A DNA stretch of 64,000 nucleotides, taken from Paratinospora sagittata (lineage: Eukaryota; Streptophyta; Magnoliopsida; Ranunculales; Menispermaceae). This document shows, in pieces, positions 11,125 to 23,155 of this stretch (the first letter of the stretch is position 1; each line of letters starts with the position of its first letter). A model generated the notes under the pieces. That model made no database searches and had not been told where the DNA came from. It worked only from the letters and a program-made list of their open reading frames with translations. The position numbers were made by a program, and so were the translations under genes. Location: contig CM069612.1 in NCBI GenBank assembly GCA_035771175.1, positions 27,510,987-27,574,986 on the forward strand, given 5' to 3'.

Positions 11125-12976
11125 GCGGGTTATTCACCAAACTTCTTGTGTATTCCCAGATAAAAGATGAAAACTAGAGTCTTATGAGATTGGGATGTAC
11201 CTGAAGCGGCTCATTCATCATATCAGGTCAGCATTCTTAACACTGATCATGAAGTTTTTGGAAGCCAAATCATGCATTTGTCAAATTCTCATGTGCCATT
11301 TTTTTACGTTATGATACTACTTTACCAATTTAATAATTTTCTTTGCTGCGATTTCACCAGATGCGCTTTTAAGGTGAAAATGGCAAATGCTTTGACAGCA
11401 TCTTCACTCTAAATAAAAGTCCATCTAGCTAAAGTTGGATGAGGTAATTTATTTCCTTTCAATTTGCTAGCTTTCTAAGGAAAATGCTCAAGTGCATCCA
11501 TGGTGTACGTTGATTAAAACATTTTTCATTAATGCATTATTGGATTGTCTCGATCATGTATCAACACAAGATTCGAGGCAATCCGTTGGTGAATTAAAGG
11601 TGATATTTCTATCAATGTGTTAGATCTTTAAAAAATGGGGAGAAACCAACTTTATTTCACTAAATCTTATTTTTACAATTAACTCGTAAGGTGAATATAA
11701 AATCCTAAATCAGATAAAATTCCTCATATCCAAAAATAGCAAAACTCCGAACATAAGTAAAATACCTAAAATAAAAATAACTTCAACACGACGTACATCA
11801 TGGATGTCAATGTAGCACTACTCTTTTTTTATTAGTCTTTTTTGCAAAAATTCATTTATTGCATGCATGTTCTTAAATTCAAGGTATTGCATAGCTAGCC
11901 AAGTTGCTTTGTCCTTCTTGCATCATGTGGTACAATCTTCTTTTGGCCTTGGAGGGCACACCTCCAAAGTTTAGTCCTTTTTGTGGTTTGCCGGAGAGAT
12001 TCCACCTTACTGGTTACACAAGGACCCATGTGAAAAATGTTTGAATCAATCTCTAACATTAATCACCAATCACTCTTTTCTGACAATATTCATTCAAACT
12101 GCTTTAAAATTTCCACTTATGTCCTATCCAGTCATGAAATGTTGATTACAGCCTGATCGAAGAAATTTATATTTTTATGTGATAGGTGCCATCATAGTGG
12201 TGTTGGACTAAATATTTTATATGGAGCCAGTTGTAAGGTAGATGCCCACAAGATACCCCAGAGATATTTGTTCTTAAATTTAATTTAATTTATTTTTTAA
12301 GGTTCTAATAGTAATATGTAATCATCATGCACATTCTAGCCAACCCATTTCTGATCTTATCCAAACAAATTACATCCACTTGTTGTAATTGGTTGGACGA
12401 GCTTTAACTGTGGTTTATGTGAGCAAAAGGCTCTATTACTAACCAGCTCTCCTAACAATGGTAGGGACGAGGCTGATTTTTTCTTGTTTCATTTTGTTTG
12501 ATATCTTAATATATTTTGTCTGTTTGGCTAACAACAAGAACTAATAAATGTAATATCTTAATTGAATCACTTCCCTCCTTCCCTAATTCACTAACCACTT
12601 CCCATCAAAGTTAATAAATAATGCTTATCTTGTACTCTCAAAAAGACAAAGTGTTTATCCTTATATGAATAGAAGAGCATGACATTTTTAGTTTATTATT
12701 GCTTTTCTACCTATATTTGTTCTATTATTCTACACTCACAAGCATTATGTCCATCAGAATACTTTGAATCACGCATACCACTCATCATAAAAGACAATTT
12801 GAAGGATGCTTCACAGGATTGAGTTTGAACATTAGTTAGAAAAGCAGGGTTATGCCTTTCAAGATGTTTACGTCCCAAGTGGGTCCTCTCCTTTAATCAA
12901 TTTATCAAGAGAGAGTATCTTATCCACATAAAACTGGCAGCTCCCCTGGATTTTACCTTAAATATCTAAAACAGCC
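11125..12976. other. PPR 3' UTR and intergenic DNA
   Basis: About 1.85 kb without a recognisable gene. It is AT-rich with ordinary low-complexity patches. I see no inverted repeats or transposon proteins in it. Confidence 0.6.
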
Positions 12977-12984
12977 TATAAAAA
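12977..12984 (+). promoter_or_regulatory. TATA box of CXXS1-type thioredoxin gene
   Basis: TATAAAAA lies 66-73 bp upstream of the start codon at 13050, a usual spacing for a plant core promoter with a short leader. Confidence 0.65.
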
Positions 12985-13017
12985 GCAGAGTCCAGAAAGC
13001 ATGGCAGGTTAGATAGA

Positions 13018-13048
13018 AAGAAGAAGAAGAAGAAGAAGAAGAAGAAGA
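13018..13048 (+). repeat. (GAA)n microsatellite in thioredoxin 5' UTR
   Basis: About ten GAA units lie immediately before the start codon at 13050. It is a simple repeat and probably length-polymorphic. Confidence 0.85.
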
Positions 13049-13049
13049 T

Positions 13050-14148
13050 ATGGAAGTACAGGAACAGCTTCACAAATCAAGGGTTGTGAAGGTGGGTTCT
13101 GAGGAATCATGGGATTTCTACATAACTCAAGCTAATAATCAAGGCTGCCCTGTAAGTTCATCCTCCACTAGGAACCATCTTTTAGTTTTCTGATGTTTGT
13201 AAAGCAAAGGCCTCTCTCCTAGAAACATCAAGTATTTCCAAATTTATTTCTCTAGACCCCACTTGAAATCCAAGGTCTAGTTCCAATTGATTGATTATCC
13301 GACCACAATTACAGCTGTTAATATGTGGAATCTTGCCTCTCTGTGCAAGCTTTTTCTCATGAAACTTATATCAATTATGAGGTGCCATAGTACTCCCAAG
13401 AGGACCCATCTTGTTTTATCTTGTGTTGTGCAGGTTGTGGTGCATTTCACTGCTGCTTGGTGCGTGCCCTCTGTTGCTATGAACCCATTTTTTGAAGAGT
13501 TGGCTTTAAGCTACCAAGATGTGTTGTTCCTCCTCGTCGATGTAGACGAAGTGAAGGTAAACTTTTTGACTCTACTATATATATTTGATTGGGTACGGCA
13601 CAGTGCACTTTAGTAGATTACATGAACCAATCAACATCTTATTTATTACTTCAAAGTGGGTCCAAGTGTAGATCAAGGTTGTTCATGCAGTGATGATTGC
13701 AACCTGCACAAAATCTCAATTGATCATCCATACAACCCATATAAGGGCTCTTGACAGCACCCAACTAGTCCTCTACCGTATGTGTTAACCTTTCAATTCT
13801 CAGACATCAGAAACTCTATCGGAAGTGACCCGTTTGAGGTAGAATTTGAACTTGAGACTCTGGTTCTTGACACGGGTCTCTGATTATCACATCAACCCCA
13901 AATTAATTAAAACTTAAGTGTCATATTTCAATTATAAACAATATGAAAAGAAATTGGAGGAGTAGGTTTGATTTTTTATTCTTGGTGGGTTGTTTCAGGC
14001 TGTGGCAAAGAAGATGGAGGTGAAGGCCATGCCGACATTCATGGTGATGAGGGGAGGGAGACAAGTAGATAAGCTGGTGGGTGCAAATCCTGAGGAGATA
14101 AGGAAAAGGATTGATCGTTTTGTGCAGTCCATACGTTTGCCTAAGTAA
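13050..14148 (+). CDS. CXXS1: Monocysteinic thioredoxin, CXXS1 type
   Basis: Three exons (13050-13151, 13434-13556, 13999-14148) with GT-AG introns encode 124 aa. The active site is WCVPS: the second redox cysteine of the usual WCGPC is replaced by serine. This is diagnostic of plant CXXS thioredoxins, which can form mixed disulfides and have been reported to act as disulfide isomerases rather than classical reductases. The cis-proline block AMPTF, the DVDEV strand and the LVGANPEE stretch fit the family. There is no signal or transit peptide, so a cytosolic location is expected. Length and exon phases are normal and the gene appears intact. Confidence 0.92.
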
Positions 14149-14665
14149 TATATATACAATTATAATAATAATGGAATACTGTAGAGTTAATCGAAGGATC
14201 ATGATCCCAGCATTTGTTTGTTAAATGTATTGTGGTGGGGGATTTGAGATGATTATATGTAGCAACTGTGGCTGCTAGCTTGTTTTTATTTTTGCGTTAA
14301 TGGTTGATGTATATATCTTCAATTTCAAAGCTGGGGAGAAGGTATGGTGTGCTGTTGGATGTTGTAAATTGTTGTTAAATTTGAAGTAGCTGTATTCAGA
14401 TATGGCGGTTTTAATGAGTGTCAATGTTGATTGATATTAGAAGGATATATTGTAAAAATTGATATTGATCATTGACAAGTACCAACTAGAATGTTTTATG
14501 TTATCATTAAATCAAAGCGACTGTTATGTATCATTATTGAAAGAGTGGTGTTACGAAAACATATTTGAAAAACATATATTGTTGACATTGCTCCAAAAAG
14601 TTACAAAAATATATAAGTAAAGCTTGTGTTTTTGGTGGTTCCGTTTAGAATTATCTAAAGAGCAA

Positions 14666-14965
14666 TGCTAAGTAAAGATTGTGAAAACAATCAAGAATAA
14701 CAAGAAAACAAGAAGAAAACTAAAACAAAGAGATCAGAGATAAAATGTTCTCTTATTAGTGGATTGAAATAAACTCCAAAAGAATGAAGTATTACAACCT
14801 ATTTATAGAGGATGAGCTGATTCTGTTACAGCTAACTTAACAGTATAACAACTTTGTAACTAAGAAGCCAGCTCAACATAACTAACATACAGCTGGACTA
14901 ACTAACTCATAGTTCTAACTTGCTATAGGGATGTTGTGAGCAAGTGCTATTTTTCGACTCTAACA
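14666..14965 (-). mobile_element. Copia-like LTR remnant
   Basis: On the minus strand the segment starts TGTTAGAGTC, typical of Copia LTR ends, and contains a TATA box (TCTATAAATAGG, complement of 14809-14820) and a poly-purine-like tract just outside its start. I find no coding region, no primer-binding site and no clean target duplication, so it is a solo or truncated LTR. Boundaries are approximate. Confidence 0.5.
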
Positions 14966-15364
14966 CCCACTATGTTGGGATGCCATGTAATTCAGGCCAT
15001 TTCTTTTTTATCCAAAATAAAATTATTTTTAAATTACACAGCAAACTGGGCTGAATTTTCCCGTCATAAATAAAAAAATAAAACAATTATTCTGGCACAT
15101 ACCCCTGGATGGGAGTGGGGACTGTTAGAATCAAGGGATTTTTAGAGTTTGGGTAAAGCTTGGGTTTTTATAGCAAAGGTTTCAAGTTTTTGAAATTTAG
15201 ATTTTGGGTCATCTGTAACTCATTGGTCATCTTTCAATCAAATCGTTGCGACTCTATTAGCGTGCCTGACTGTTTTACCCCTTTTTAATAGTAACTCACG
15301 TGACCCCTTTGGTAAGTAGAAAGACCCCATCCTTTAAAAGAGAAACTACAGAAATACACTAACT

Positions 15365-16090
15365 GCTACCACTAATTGATCACTGATCCCTAATTGATCG
15401 GTAACTAACATTCTGGCCGAACGGTCACCAATCTGTGATCTATCGGTTAGTTATCGGGCATTCTACCCAAATTGCTATTTCCTAATAATCGTGCGATACC
15501 TCGACCAATTATCGATAGATCATCGATAACTAACCGACATATCACCGATCGGTTAATAACAATCGGGGAATCAATGGTGAAGGCTTATTAACCGATCGAT
15601 ATGATGATTAACTGATTGGTAAGAACCTATACCGATCGGTTAGTTTTAAACTGACCAATAGGAACCTTAACTTATAGGTGAGTTTCAAGGATCATTCTTT
15701 TTTTTTTTAATATTTATCTTCCATTTCATAATTCTTTTAGGGATTTAATGGCGATCGCTAATTAACCGATCAATATGACTGTTAACCGATCAGTAAGAAC
15801 CTATACCGATCGGTTCATTTTTAACACATGGATTGTTGACCGATCAGTAATCGATCGGTTAAGAAATTTAGTGGAGATCGTTAATTAACCGATCAATATT
15901 ATTGTTAACCTATCGATAAGAACCTGCACCGATTGATTAGTTCTAAACACATGGATCGTTGACCGATCGGTTAAGAAATTTAGTGTGGACCGCTAATCAA
16001 CCGATTAGTAAAATTGTTAACCAATCGGTAATAACTTATATCGATCAGTAAGAACCTATACTGCATAAATCGTTGACTGATAGAAATTTA
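15365..16090. repeat. Array of ACCGATCGGT palindromes in MULE subterminal region
   Basis: The self-complementary motif ACCGATCGGT(TA) and its one-base variants recur more than a dozen times in about 700 bp, on both strands because the motif is palindromic. A smaller set recurs at 17464-17560 near the opposite end. Subterminal repeats like these are typical transposase-binding arrays. Confidence 0.85.
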
Positions 16091-16242
16091 GTACTGAGCG
16101 AACACTAATAACTAACAGAGAAAGGAAAAAATCACATTTTATAAACTTACATTAAGACTCTAAACTAACATTAACAAAATAACATTTTATAAAACTCGAC
16201 CAAATTTTAAATTATTACAACGGATTAGTTGGTACAAAAATT

Positions 16243-17227
16243 TCATCCTGTATCTTTTACCGTCGTCCTCGGTTGCTCCAAAGGACAATGGTTTGCCAGA
16301 AAAAAAAAACATTCAATGTACTTTAAAACAAAAATTCCACAATCTGAAAAATTAGGCTGCATTGGCAAATCCTTTTGCACCATGATCTCCCACGGAAGCA
16401 TGCCGACATCCTTGATAATTCCTGCGAACTGTAGTAGGCGAGGAAGATAATCTGCTAGCATCTCAGCATCTGCTGCGTACCAGTCGATGCAATCCTTGTT
16501 CAGAGAGTCAAGCAACAGGACATGTCGTTTGTTCGTAAGTAAAACAGCAAGGGCCCAATGTTGCTGCAAAGGCTGATGCAAAAGTACAAGAATAGTAGAA
16601 CAACCCTTGCCTCATGCCAATTGCCCCACACGACCGAGACAAGAGTCAATCGTGGCCAGAAAGATGGCTAATTGATTTGCCTTATTCACCTGATATACGC
16701 CACTGCTATCTGATAAAAACTTCTTAAACGCATCACATTCGCTATGCAGGGCATGCTGCATCATATTTCAGGCAATTAATCCCGTATTTGCTATACAATA
16801 AGTGAAAAAGTCTTCAGTTTAAATGATATACTCACAACAAAAGTAATATTTAGAACTCGCACAGTCTTCACTTGAGCCATCTGCTCAAGTGTAGTGGCAA
16901 TGTTGTCGATTATCTGCATTAAATAAAATAAAAAATCATTTAGTATCCCACACGCAAGTAAGTGAATAAATATAATAGTATAACACTTGAAGCTACTGAC
17001 TAGGTCGTCCAACCACTCTGGTGGTTTTAAGCACCTAATTTTTCCTACGGTGATCTTGTTACCCCAATCGAGCATACAGCCACATGATCTGCCTCTTTTG
17101 GCAAGCCCCACATGAAGTTCGCTAATTCATCAATGCCTTTGGATGAGGGTTTGACAGAGGCATTAACTCGATCAATCCTCTCCTTAATTGACGTCTCTAG
17201 CGATTCTTCATTAATGACGGATCTCAT
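16243..17227 (-). pseudogene. Ulp1/C48-like SUMO protease fragments inside MULE
   Basis: Minus-strand frames give, in order, a charged N-terminal piece (17045-17227), LKPPEWLDDLVSSF (near 17000) and the C-terminal catalytic part (16243-16581). The last shows HWALAVL (catalytic His), LLDSL (Asp) and SDCGIFVLKYIE (catalytic Cys), the hallmark order of C48 proteases that process SUMO or related modifiers. Between the blocks the frame shifts at least twice and introns cannot be placed with confidence, so I call it a transposon-borne pseudogene. It might still be a spliced gene whose intron borders I misjudge. Confidence 0.7.
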
Positions 17228-17848
17228 GGTTTTCTTTGGTCTCGAGGCAAATAATCCCCATCACTTCTCTTTTTTTTAGGTTCTTTCGCAAGAGAAGTTA
17301 ATGTTGAATCCTCCGATCACTTCTCTTTCTTTTAGATTCTTTCGAAAGTGAAGTCAGTTCTACCGAGTTGCCCACAGACCTCATGAGATGCACAAGATCC
17401 ATTGGACTTTTAAATTTGAGAGTTTTGGCTTTTTGCTGCATGCAACAGTATCACCATATCACCATGCAAAGATTACAAAGAAATCGGTAAACATGTTTAA
17501 AATTGGTAAATAAGATTACCGATCCGTAAATAATATTAACCAATCGGTAAATTTTAAGAGGTTGGGTAGGGTCGAATTTGGTCGGGTTACTAAAAAATTA
17601 ACCCGACCAACCCGACATATCAATCAAACTCGACCCGACCCAATCTGAAATAATTGAGTTTACTCAAGTTGGGACAGGTTGCTTACACCCCTAACCGAAA
17701 TGATCACATGAGTTGATGCCAATCGAGTCATAATGATTTCATTGAAAGATAACTAATAAGTTGTAGATACTCAAAATTTAAATTTTAAAAACTTAAAAGA
17801 CCTCTTCTATAAAAATCCAAACTTTTATGACCCAAACCCTAAAAATCC

Positions 17849-18297
17849 GGGGGGAGCAGCGCAACAGCCAGATCAGTAATTGTATACTTCAGTTGAGCTG
17901 AAGCAGCCAAACACCAAGATCTGACATATCACCTTAGTGTCTCAGCTGATGACCTGCCATGGCAACCGGACAGGCATGTCAGAGGTTCAAAATAGAGGTT
18001 CAAAATTCCACCAACTATAATACCAGTAAATAGTACCTCACGGTTATTTCTTCTTGCCACGCGGCCTTATCACAAGACCAGGAACCGTTTAACTACCTAA
18101 CTCTCTAGACTACACAATATCTTCACCTCAACATTCCTTCCTGTATTAACCCCCAAACCGGTCACAAATTCCCCGTAAAACCTCTTCCTCTTCCTCTGAT
18201 CCAAAAACACCGAAAAAAAAAAAAAGAAAAAAAAAAGAACACACACAATAATAACAGAGTGATTTCTGGGGCTGCAATTTTGAGAAGCAAAGAAAAA
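17849..18297. other. Upstream region of small membrane protein gene
   Basis: No gene is seen. The last 60 bases before the start codon are a purine-rich A tract, the likely 5' leader of the following gene. Confidence 0.5.
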
Positions 18298-18606
18298 ATG
18301 TGCTACGTGGGAAAGGCGACGAAGATCTTTATATTCATAGTGACGGTACTGGCAGTGGTGGGCCTTGTTCTGGGGTTTGGATTTCTGCACCACCACGACC
18401 ACCATGGGGGGCATGATGATGATGATGGGAAGCAGCAGCCGCAGCCGCAGCAGTGCTATGGAAATGGTGCGTGCTCACCTCCGTCCGTGCTTTCTGATCC
18501 GCTTCCAGCGTCCACTACTCCCACTTCCGCTGCTGCTCCTCCCACTTCTTCGTACACTCCTCCTAGCCCTTCTCTCTCTTTCTCCCAACCCCCTCTTCTT
18601 GCTTAA
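18298..18606 (+). CDS. Small single-pass membrane protein with His/Asp-rich tail
   Basis: The frame encodes 102 aa from the ATG at 18298, which I prefer over the upstream non-ATG extension because [11 protein letters not shown] begins a conserved-looking N terminus. A strong hydrophobic helix (about 9-31, [20 protein letters not shown]) follows. After it comes [14 protein letters not shown], then a Gln/Pro stretch with two cysteines, then a Ser/Thr/Pro-rich tail. Small plant proteins with this membrane segment exist, but I know of no function. The His/Asp run could bind divalent metal, which is pure inference. It could be membrane-anchored with the tail outside, or cell-wall associated because of the Pro/Ser content. 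Confidence 0.7.
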   Translation: MCYVGKATKIFIFIVTVLAVVGLVLGFGFLHHHDHHGGHDDDDGKQQPQPQQCYGNGACSPPSVLSDPLPASTTPTSAAAPPTSSYTPPSPSLSFSQPPLLA

Positions 18607-20334
18607 CAACAGGTACTCTCTGCTCTTTTAGTTACCAAATTGTTTGTCTTATCAAAAATAAAAATAAAAACCATAGGGAAACACATTTTGGGTACTCAGT
18701 TTTGTAGTCGTTGGGTCATCTCCAATTATATACATTAGAGTTAATTTAGCTTTGGTAACACACTTCTTGCACATTTTTTATATTGTCCTTAATTACCCGT
18801 TAATTGTATAATTTGAGAGCTCATCTAACAACTTTCAACACTTATCCAAATATTACTCTTATAAAAAGTTAGTGTCCACTGCATACTTTTAATGTAATGC
18901 TCTGTCTTTTTATTTATTTATTTTTTATATTTGTGTTTTTGCATACTTTTAATGTAATGCTCTGTCTTTTTATTTATTTATTTTTTATATTTGTATTTTT
19001 TCAGTGTTTGTTTGTTTTTCATGAAGGAGAAGAAGAAGAAAAAGAGAGTTACGGTGATATTTAAGTCTGGGTTTGATTTAGAGAGAGAGAGAGAGTCTGG
19101 TTTGGTAGTTTGGCGTAGTGTTAATTGTGTTAGTGACTGTGAGACACGATGCGTGAGTGTGCAGGTGGACTTTGTTTCCTTACCATACTTTATTCAATCA
19201 GATCTCGAGGCCGGTTGAAATTACCAATTTTATCCCCCCTGATAAATAATACTATATAATTTTGCTTGTAAATATATATATGAAGATGGTTACCTATTCT
19301 AATATTTGTAGTTGTCATAGTGTTAAAATTGTGGTGCAACACTGCAATTGTTAATATATATCAGCTTTCACGAAAGCTATTTATTAATGAAGCATGTGGT
19401 TACCACATGTTGTTTAAAGTTATTTGTGTCAGTAGTAGTAGTATTAACTATTAATGGTAGTTCATTTTGTAGTACTGTAAGGTGGAAATGTATTAGAAAA
19501 GAAAAGGAAGGGGTGCATGTTGATGTAGTGCAGCAGGGTGAGTTTGAAATTCCTGGAAAAGTTGGAGTCAGTTTTATACTTTTGATCAGATTGAGATTAG
19601 TGTCAATAATTTAGTGTTGAAGGGAACATAGAGATTGGAATCCAAGGCTTTTAAGGCTGTGAGGGCCACCCTCATCAAATCAATGACACACCTTCCACTT
19701 TTGACGCTCATGTGGGCATCTACCACAGTGTAAATGACGACGTTCCCACACTACCTAACTCCTGGTAAATCGTGCATAAGCTACTTTATACCTTTTTCAA
19801 CCAATGCCAAAATGAATATGCAAGAATTTATCGTGAAATTGAAATAAACGTTAGAGTATTATTCAAAGCAATCAAAAAGTGTTACAGTGAAAAAAGTGTT
19901 ACAGTGAAAATAGGTTGAGTTTTGAGATTGTCTTGTATAAAATTTTTGAGGTTTGATTCTTGAAACACCTTCTTTGAAAAAAGTTTACTATTCTGCTGCT
20001 GTCGTCTCAAAAGATAATTAGTCTCGTGAAAGGTGTCAGCATAGTTTGTGAGAAACAAAACAAAAAAACAAAAGAAGTGTTGAAGGAGTGTAATTTAATT
20101 TATCCTATTATAATTATGAATTTCGTCCTTAATCATACCCAAGCCAGCTTTTTGGTGAAATCTTCAAAATTAAGTTAAATGTGATTGAGTGGAGAGATTA
20201 TTGGTATTGGGAGAGATTGAAATTCGTTATTATACTTACTTCCTAAGTCATAATTGAAAGATAAGTTATACAAAAACGAAAACTTTATAATTATGATGCG
20301 TGAGCTAGTTTTGATGAACGTGTAATAGCAGTTA
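18607..20334. other. Intergenic DNA with a 60-bp tandem duplication
   Basis: About 1.7 kb without a convincing gene. It contains the 3' flank of the small membrane protein gene, a short GA run near 19080, and one perfect-looking tandem duplication listed separately. Short open frames here lack recognisable domains. Confidence 0.55.
18881..19000. repeat. 60-bp tandem duplication, two copies
   Basis: Positions 18881-18940 and 18941-19000 are the same 60 bases apart from a single G/A difference (TTTGTG versus TTTGTA). The unit starts GCATACTTTTAATGTAATGC. Near-identity points to a recent event or slippage. Confidence 0.9.
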
Positions 20335-21891
20335 ACGGTGACAATTTGGACCATTTAGCTCGGCCTTGTCGGGCTTAAGAATAACCAGGTCGATTCAGGC
20401 TGGAGGACCTTATAAAATTTTAGGCCGAGTCGGGCCTGACAAACATTAAAAAACCTTGGCCCCAAGTCTGACCCAAAAATATATATGGACCGGGCCTTAT
20501 AATTAGGCCTTTGGACCGGGCTTTTAGACCATTAATGTAACTAAATACATATTTTAATGTTAGAGTAATTACAATAAAATATAAAATTTTAGTTTAATAA
20601 TTAAATAAAACATACAAATGATTATTTGATGGCAAATAATTTTCTTACGTATATATCACATTTATTTAATTTATCTAAAATATGAGTTGATTCATTCTAA
20701 TCATTAAAATAAGTGAGTTTATATATATAGTTAGATAATGTCTTTCTTTCATAATTTTAGCCCAATCCTTATTATTATAATTTAATTAAATTTATTATAT
20801 ATTTATATTTAGCCCTACATACTTTTAGAGAGTATACTTAATGAAATATACTTGGTAAAGTTTTTTTTTTTTTTTCAGAAAGTATACTTAATAAAGTTAA
20901 AATGCTGAAAAATAAAAAAGATACAATATAATATAAACTATATACATATATTCTTAATTAATTATATGTACTCTTTTTTATATTATATACTTAATTCAAT
21001 ATACTCTTAATTATGTATATATAATATAAATATATACCCTTAATTATATAAGTATATAACATTTTTTATTATTGTGTTTTTCTTACTACACACACTTTAT
21101 ATACTCTTAATTGCACTGACACTCTTGATTATATTTTTTTCTTTTATTTTCTAAAATCTTAATTATAAATATATATGTGTGTGTGTATGTTTATACAATA
21201 TATTCTCTTGAATCTTAATTATATTTTATTTTTTGTCATTTTATACTCTAATTATAGACTATATATACTCTAATTAAGAAATAGACTATGTATGTTGATT
21301 ATTTGTTTTATTTAATTTATCTTAAATGTATGTTAATTCATTCTACTCATTAAAATGAGTGAGTTTATATATATAGTTGGATAATGTCTTTCTTTCATAA
21401 TTGTATCACAACCCGTATTATTATAATTTAGTTAAATTCATTATATATTTATATCTAGCTGTACATACTTTTAGAGAGTATACTTAATAAAACATACTTA
21501 GTAGATTTTTTTATTTTTTTTTAGAGAGTATACTCAACAAAGTTGAAATGCAGCAAAATAAAAATGATATAATATAATATAAACTGTGTATATATAATAT
21601 CTTAGTTGATTATATGTACTATTTTTTTGTATTATATACTTAATTGAATATACTCTTAATAATGTATATATAATACAAATATATACCCTTAATTATATAA
21701 CACTCTTGACTTAATTAAATATATATTACACACATTTTATATATACTCTAAATTGTAATAACTAATAACACACTTGATTATGTTTTTTTTTATCATTTTG
21801 TAAACTCTTTTGTATGTATATATATGTGTGTGTGTGGATGTATGTATGTATGTAGTATTTTTTTTTTGAATGTGGTATGTATTATGTATAG

Positions 21892-21922
<31 letters not shown>

Positions 21923-22275
21923 AATTAAAGTATATAAAATGAAAAAATAAAACATAATTAAGATGGTGATATATATATATGTGTGTGTGGGTGTGTGCGC
22001 GCGCGCACTAATGTGTATGTGTAAATTTGTAATTAAGAGTATATTACATATATATATACATATATTTATTTTATAATAAATATAAAATATATATATGTGT
22101 ATGTATAATCAGGCTTTGAATTGAGAGTCTAACTATATGATCCTAAATCTGTCTAATAAGTTTTGAGATCGGGCCGGGTTAGCCATATAATAATAGGGTC
22201 TGAGTTTGGATCGAGCAATTTATAACGGATAGATCAAATTTTTGGGCTTCGGGCCAACTTATCACCCGTAAAAGA
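20335..22275. mobile_element. Non-autonomous hAT-like element with AT-rich core
   Basis: The two ends are inverted relatives: CGGTGACAATTTGGACC at the left and the complement CGGGTGATAAGTTGGCCC at the right. Both lead into GC-rich CGGGCC-type stretches. The core is extremely AT-rich and contains a duplicated block of about 646 bp period. No transposase is seen. The superfamily is inferred from the end sequence. Confidence 0.55.
20640..21850. repeat. Tandemly duplicated AT-rich block, period about 646 bp
   Basis: Two consecutive copies share landmarks in the same order. GAGTTTATATATATAG occurs at 20715 and 21361, followed by GATAATGTCTTTCTTTC, then ACTTTTAGAGAGTATACT, then an ATATACCCTTAATTATATAA stretch. 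Small substitutions and indels separate the copies. (TA)n and (TG)n microsatellites extend to about 22100. Confidence 0.75.
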
Positions 22276-22635
22276 GCTGTCTTAATTGGGCCTTGGCTTG
22301 GTGCAGTGTAAACAGAAGCCGGCGGAATTTTAAAGCCCGGTTGCACATAAATATTACCTATTAGTTATTGTGCTGCCCATGACATTGTGCGACCCTAGGT
22401 CCCTCCCTAGCCATGTTGTTGGATTAGAAGCATCCATTCAGTGCGACTCCAATAAAATATTTTCCATTCCTTATATCAAAGATATATAAATTTTTGTTTT
22501 GCTTTTTTTTTTTTTGGTTTTCAATCTATAATATTTATTACATTAAATCACATAGCAAATGCCTATAACAAGGCCCTAATAAAGTAATAACAAATCTCCA
22601 CTTCATGTAAGGCGGAGAAGATCTAAATCCCCAAC

Positions 22636-23155
22636 TAAAGGTGATAACGGTTCGATTTAACTCGGTATGATGCTCAAACCAAATATAATCGGGTTCGATT
22701 TGATTTAGTTCAAATTACTAACCCAAATCAAACCGAACCGAACATAATCGGTTTGGGTTGATGGGTTTAAAATTTTAAATTCACATACATTAAATAAATT
22801 AAAATAGTTAATTATAAAATAATATATATATAAAGTAATCTTAAATTTTTTAATATATATTTAATAAATTTAAAAACAATCTTTACTGTATAAGATAATT
22901 ATATAATTTTTTAAGACAGTGTTTATATCATAAAAGAATATTAGACATTGAACATTTTTTTTTTTTTTTACAATTGGTTCAGTTCGGTTTAAATCGATTA
23001 TCAAAACTTCAAACCATAATCTAAACTAAACCTATCGGGTTGTACTTTTTTCAAACTTAACCCAAACCGAATTTATTAAAAAATCAAACTAAACTGAATA
23101 CACCAGTTCAATTCAATTTTGCGGTTTGAGTCAATCTATTGACACCCTTATCTCT
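22636..23155. mobile_element. MITE with CGGTTCG-type inverted ends
   Basis: The left end AAGGTGATAACGGTTCGATT mirrors the complement of the right end (AAGGGTGTCAATAGATTGAC). Inside both arms, CGGTT/AACCG and CGGGTT/AACCC motifs recur in inverted order around an AT-rich centre. This is a common plant hAT-type MITE structure without coding capacity. Confidence 0.55.

Larger units (their letters stand above)
15136..17848. mobile_element. Mutator-like element with long TIRs and Ulp1-like fragments
   Basis: Diverged terminal inverted repeats of about 140 bp bound the element: 15136 onward (GGATTTTTAGAGTTTGGGT) and the complement of 17705-17848 (GGATTTTTAGGGTTTGGGT). Inside each, a shared ATCTTTCAAT...AATC...GACTC stretch aligns. 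The left interior holds many copies of the palindrome ACCGATCGGT. Several copies also lie near the right end. The middle encodes Ulp1-like protease fragments on the minus strand. No transposase is visible, so it is non-autonomous or degraded. ULP1-bearing MULEs (Kaonashi type) are known in plants. A 9-bp target duplication is not apparent. Confidence 0.75.

Noticed and set aside
15136..15150. 9-bp target duplication for the MULE
   Set aside because: Flanks of 15136 and 17848 do not match. The duplication has decayed or the ends are a few bases off, so none is claimed.
18991..19614. Frames after the small membrane protein gene
   Set aside because: Low-complexity Lys/Glu/Arg stretches without conserved features. 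No splice-linked gene could be built.
21737..21955. 72-codon Tyr/Ile/Thr-rich frame
   Set aside because: A by-product of (TA)n/(TG)n microsatellites in the AT-rich element core.
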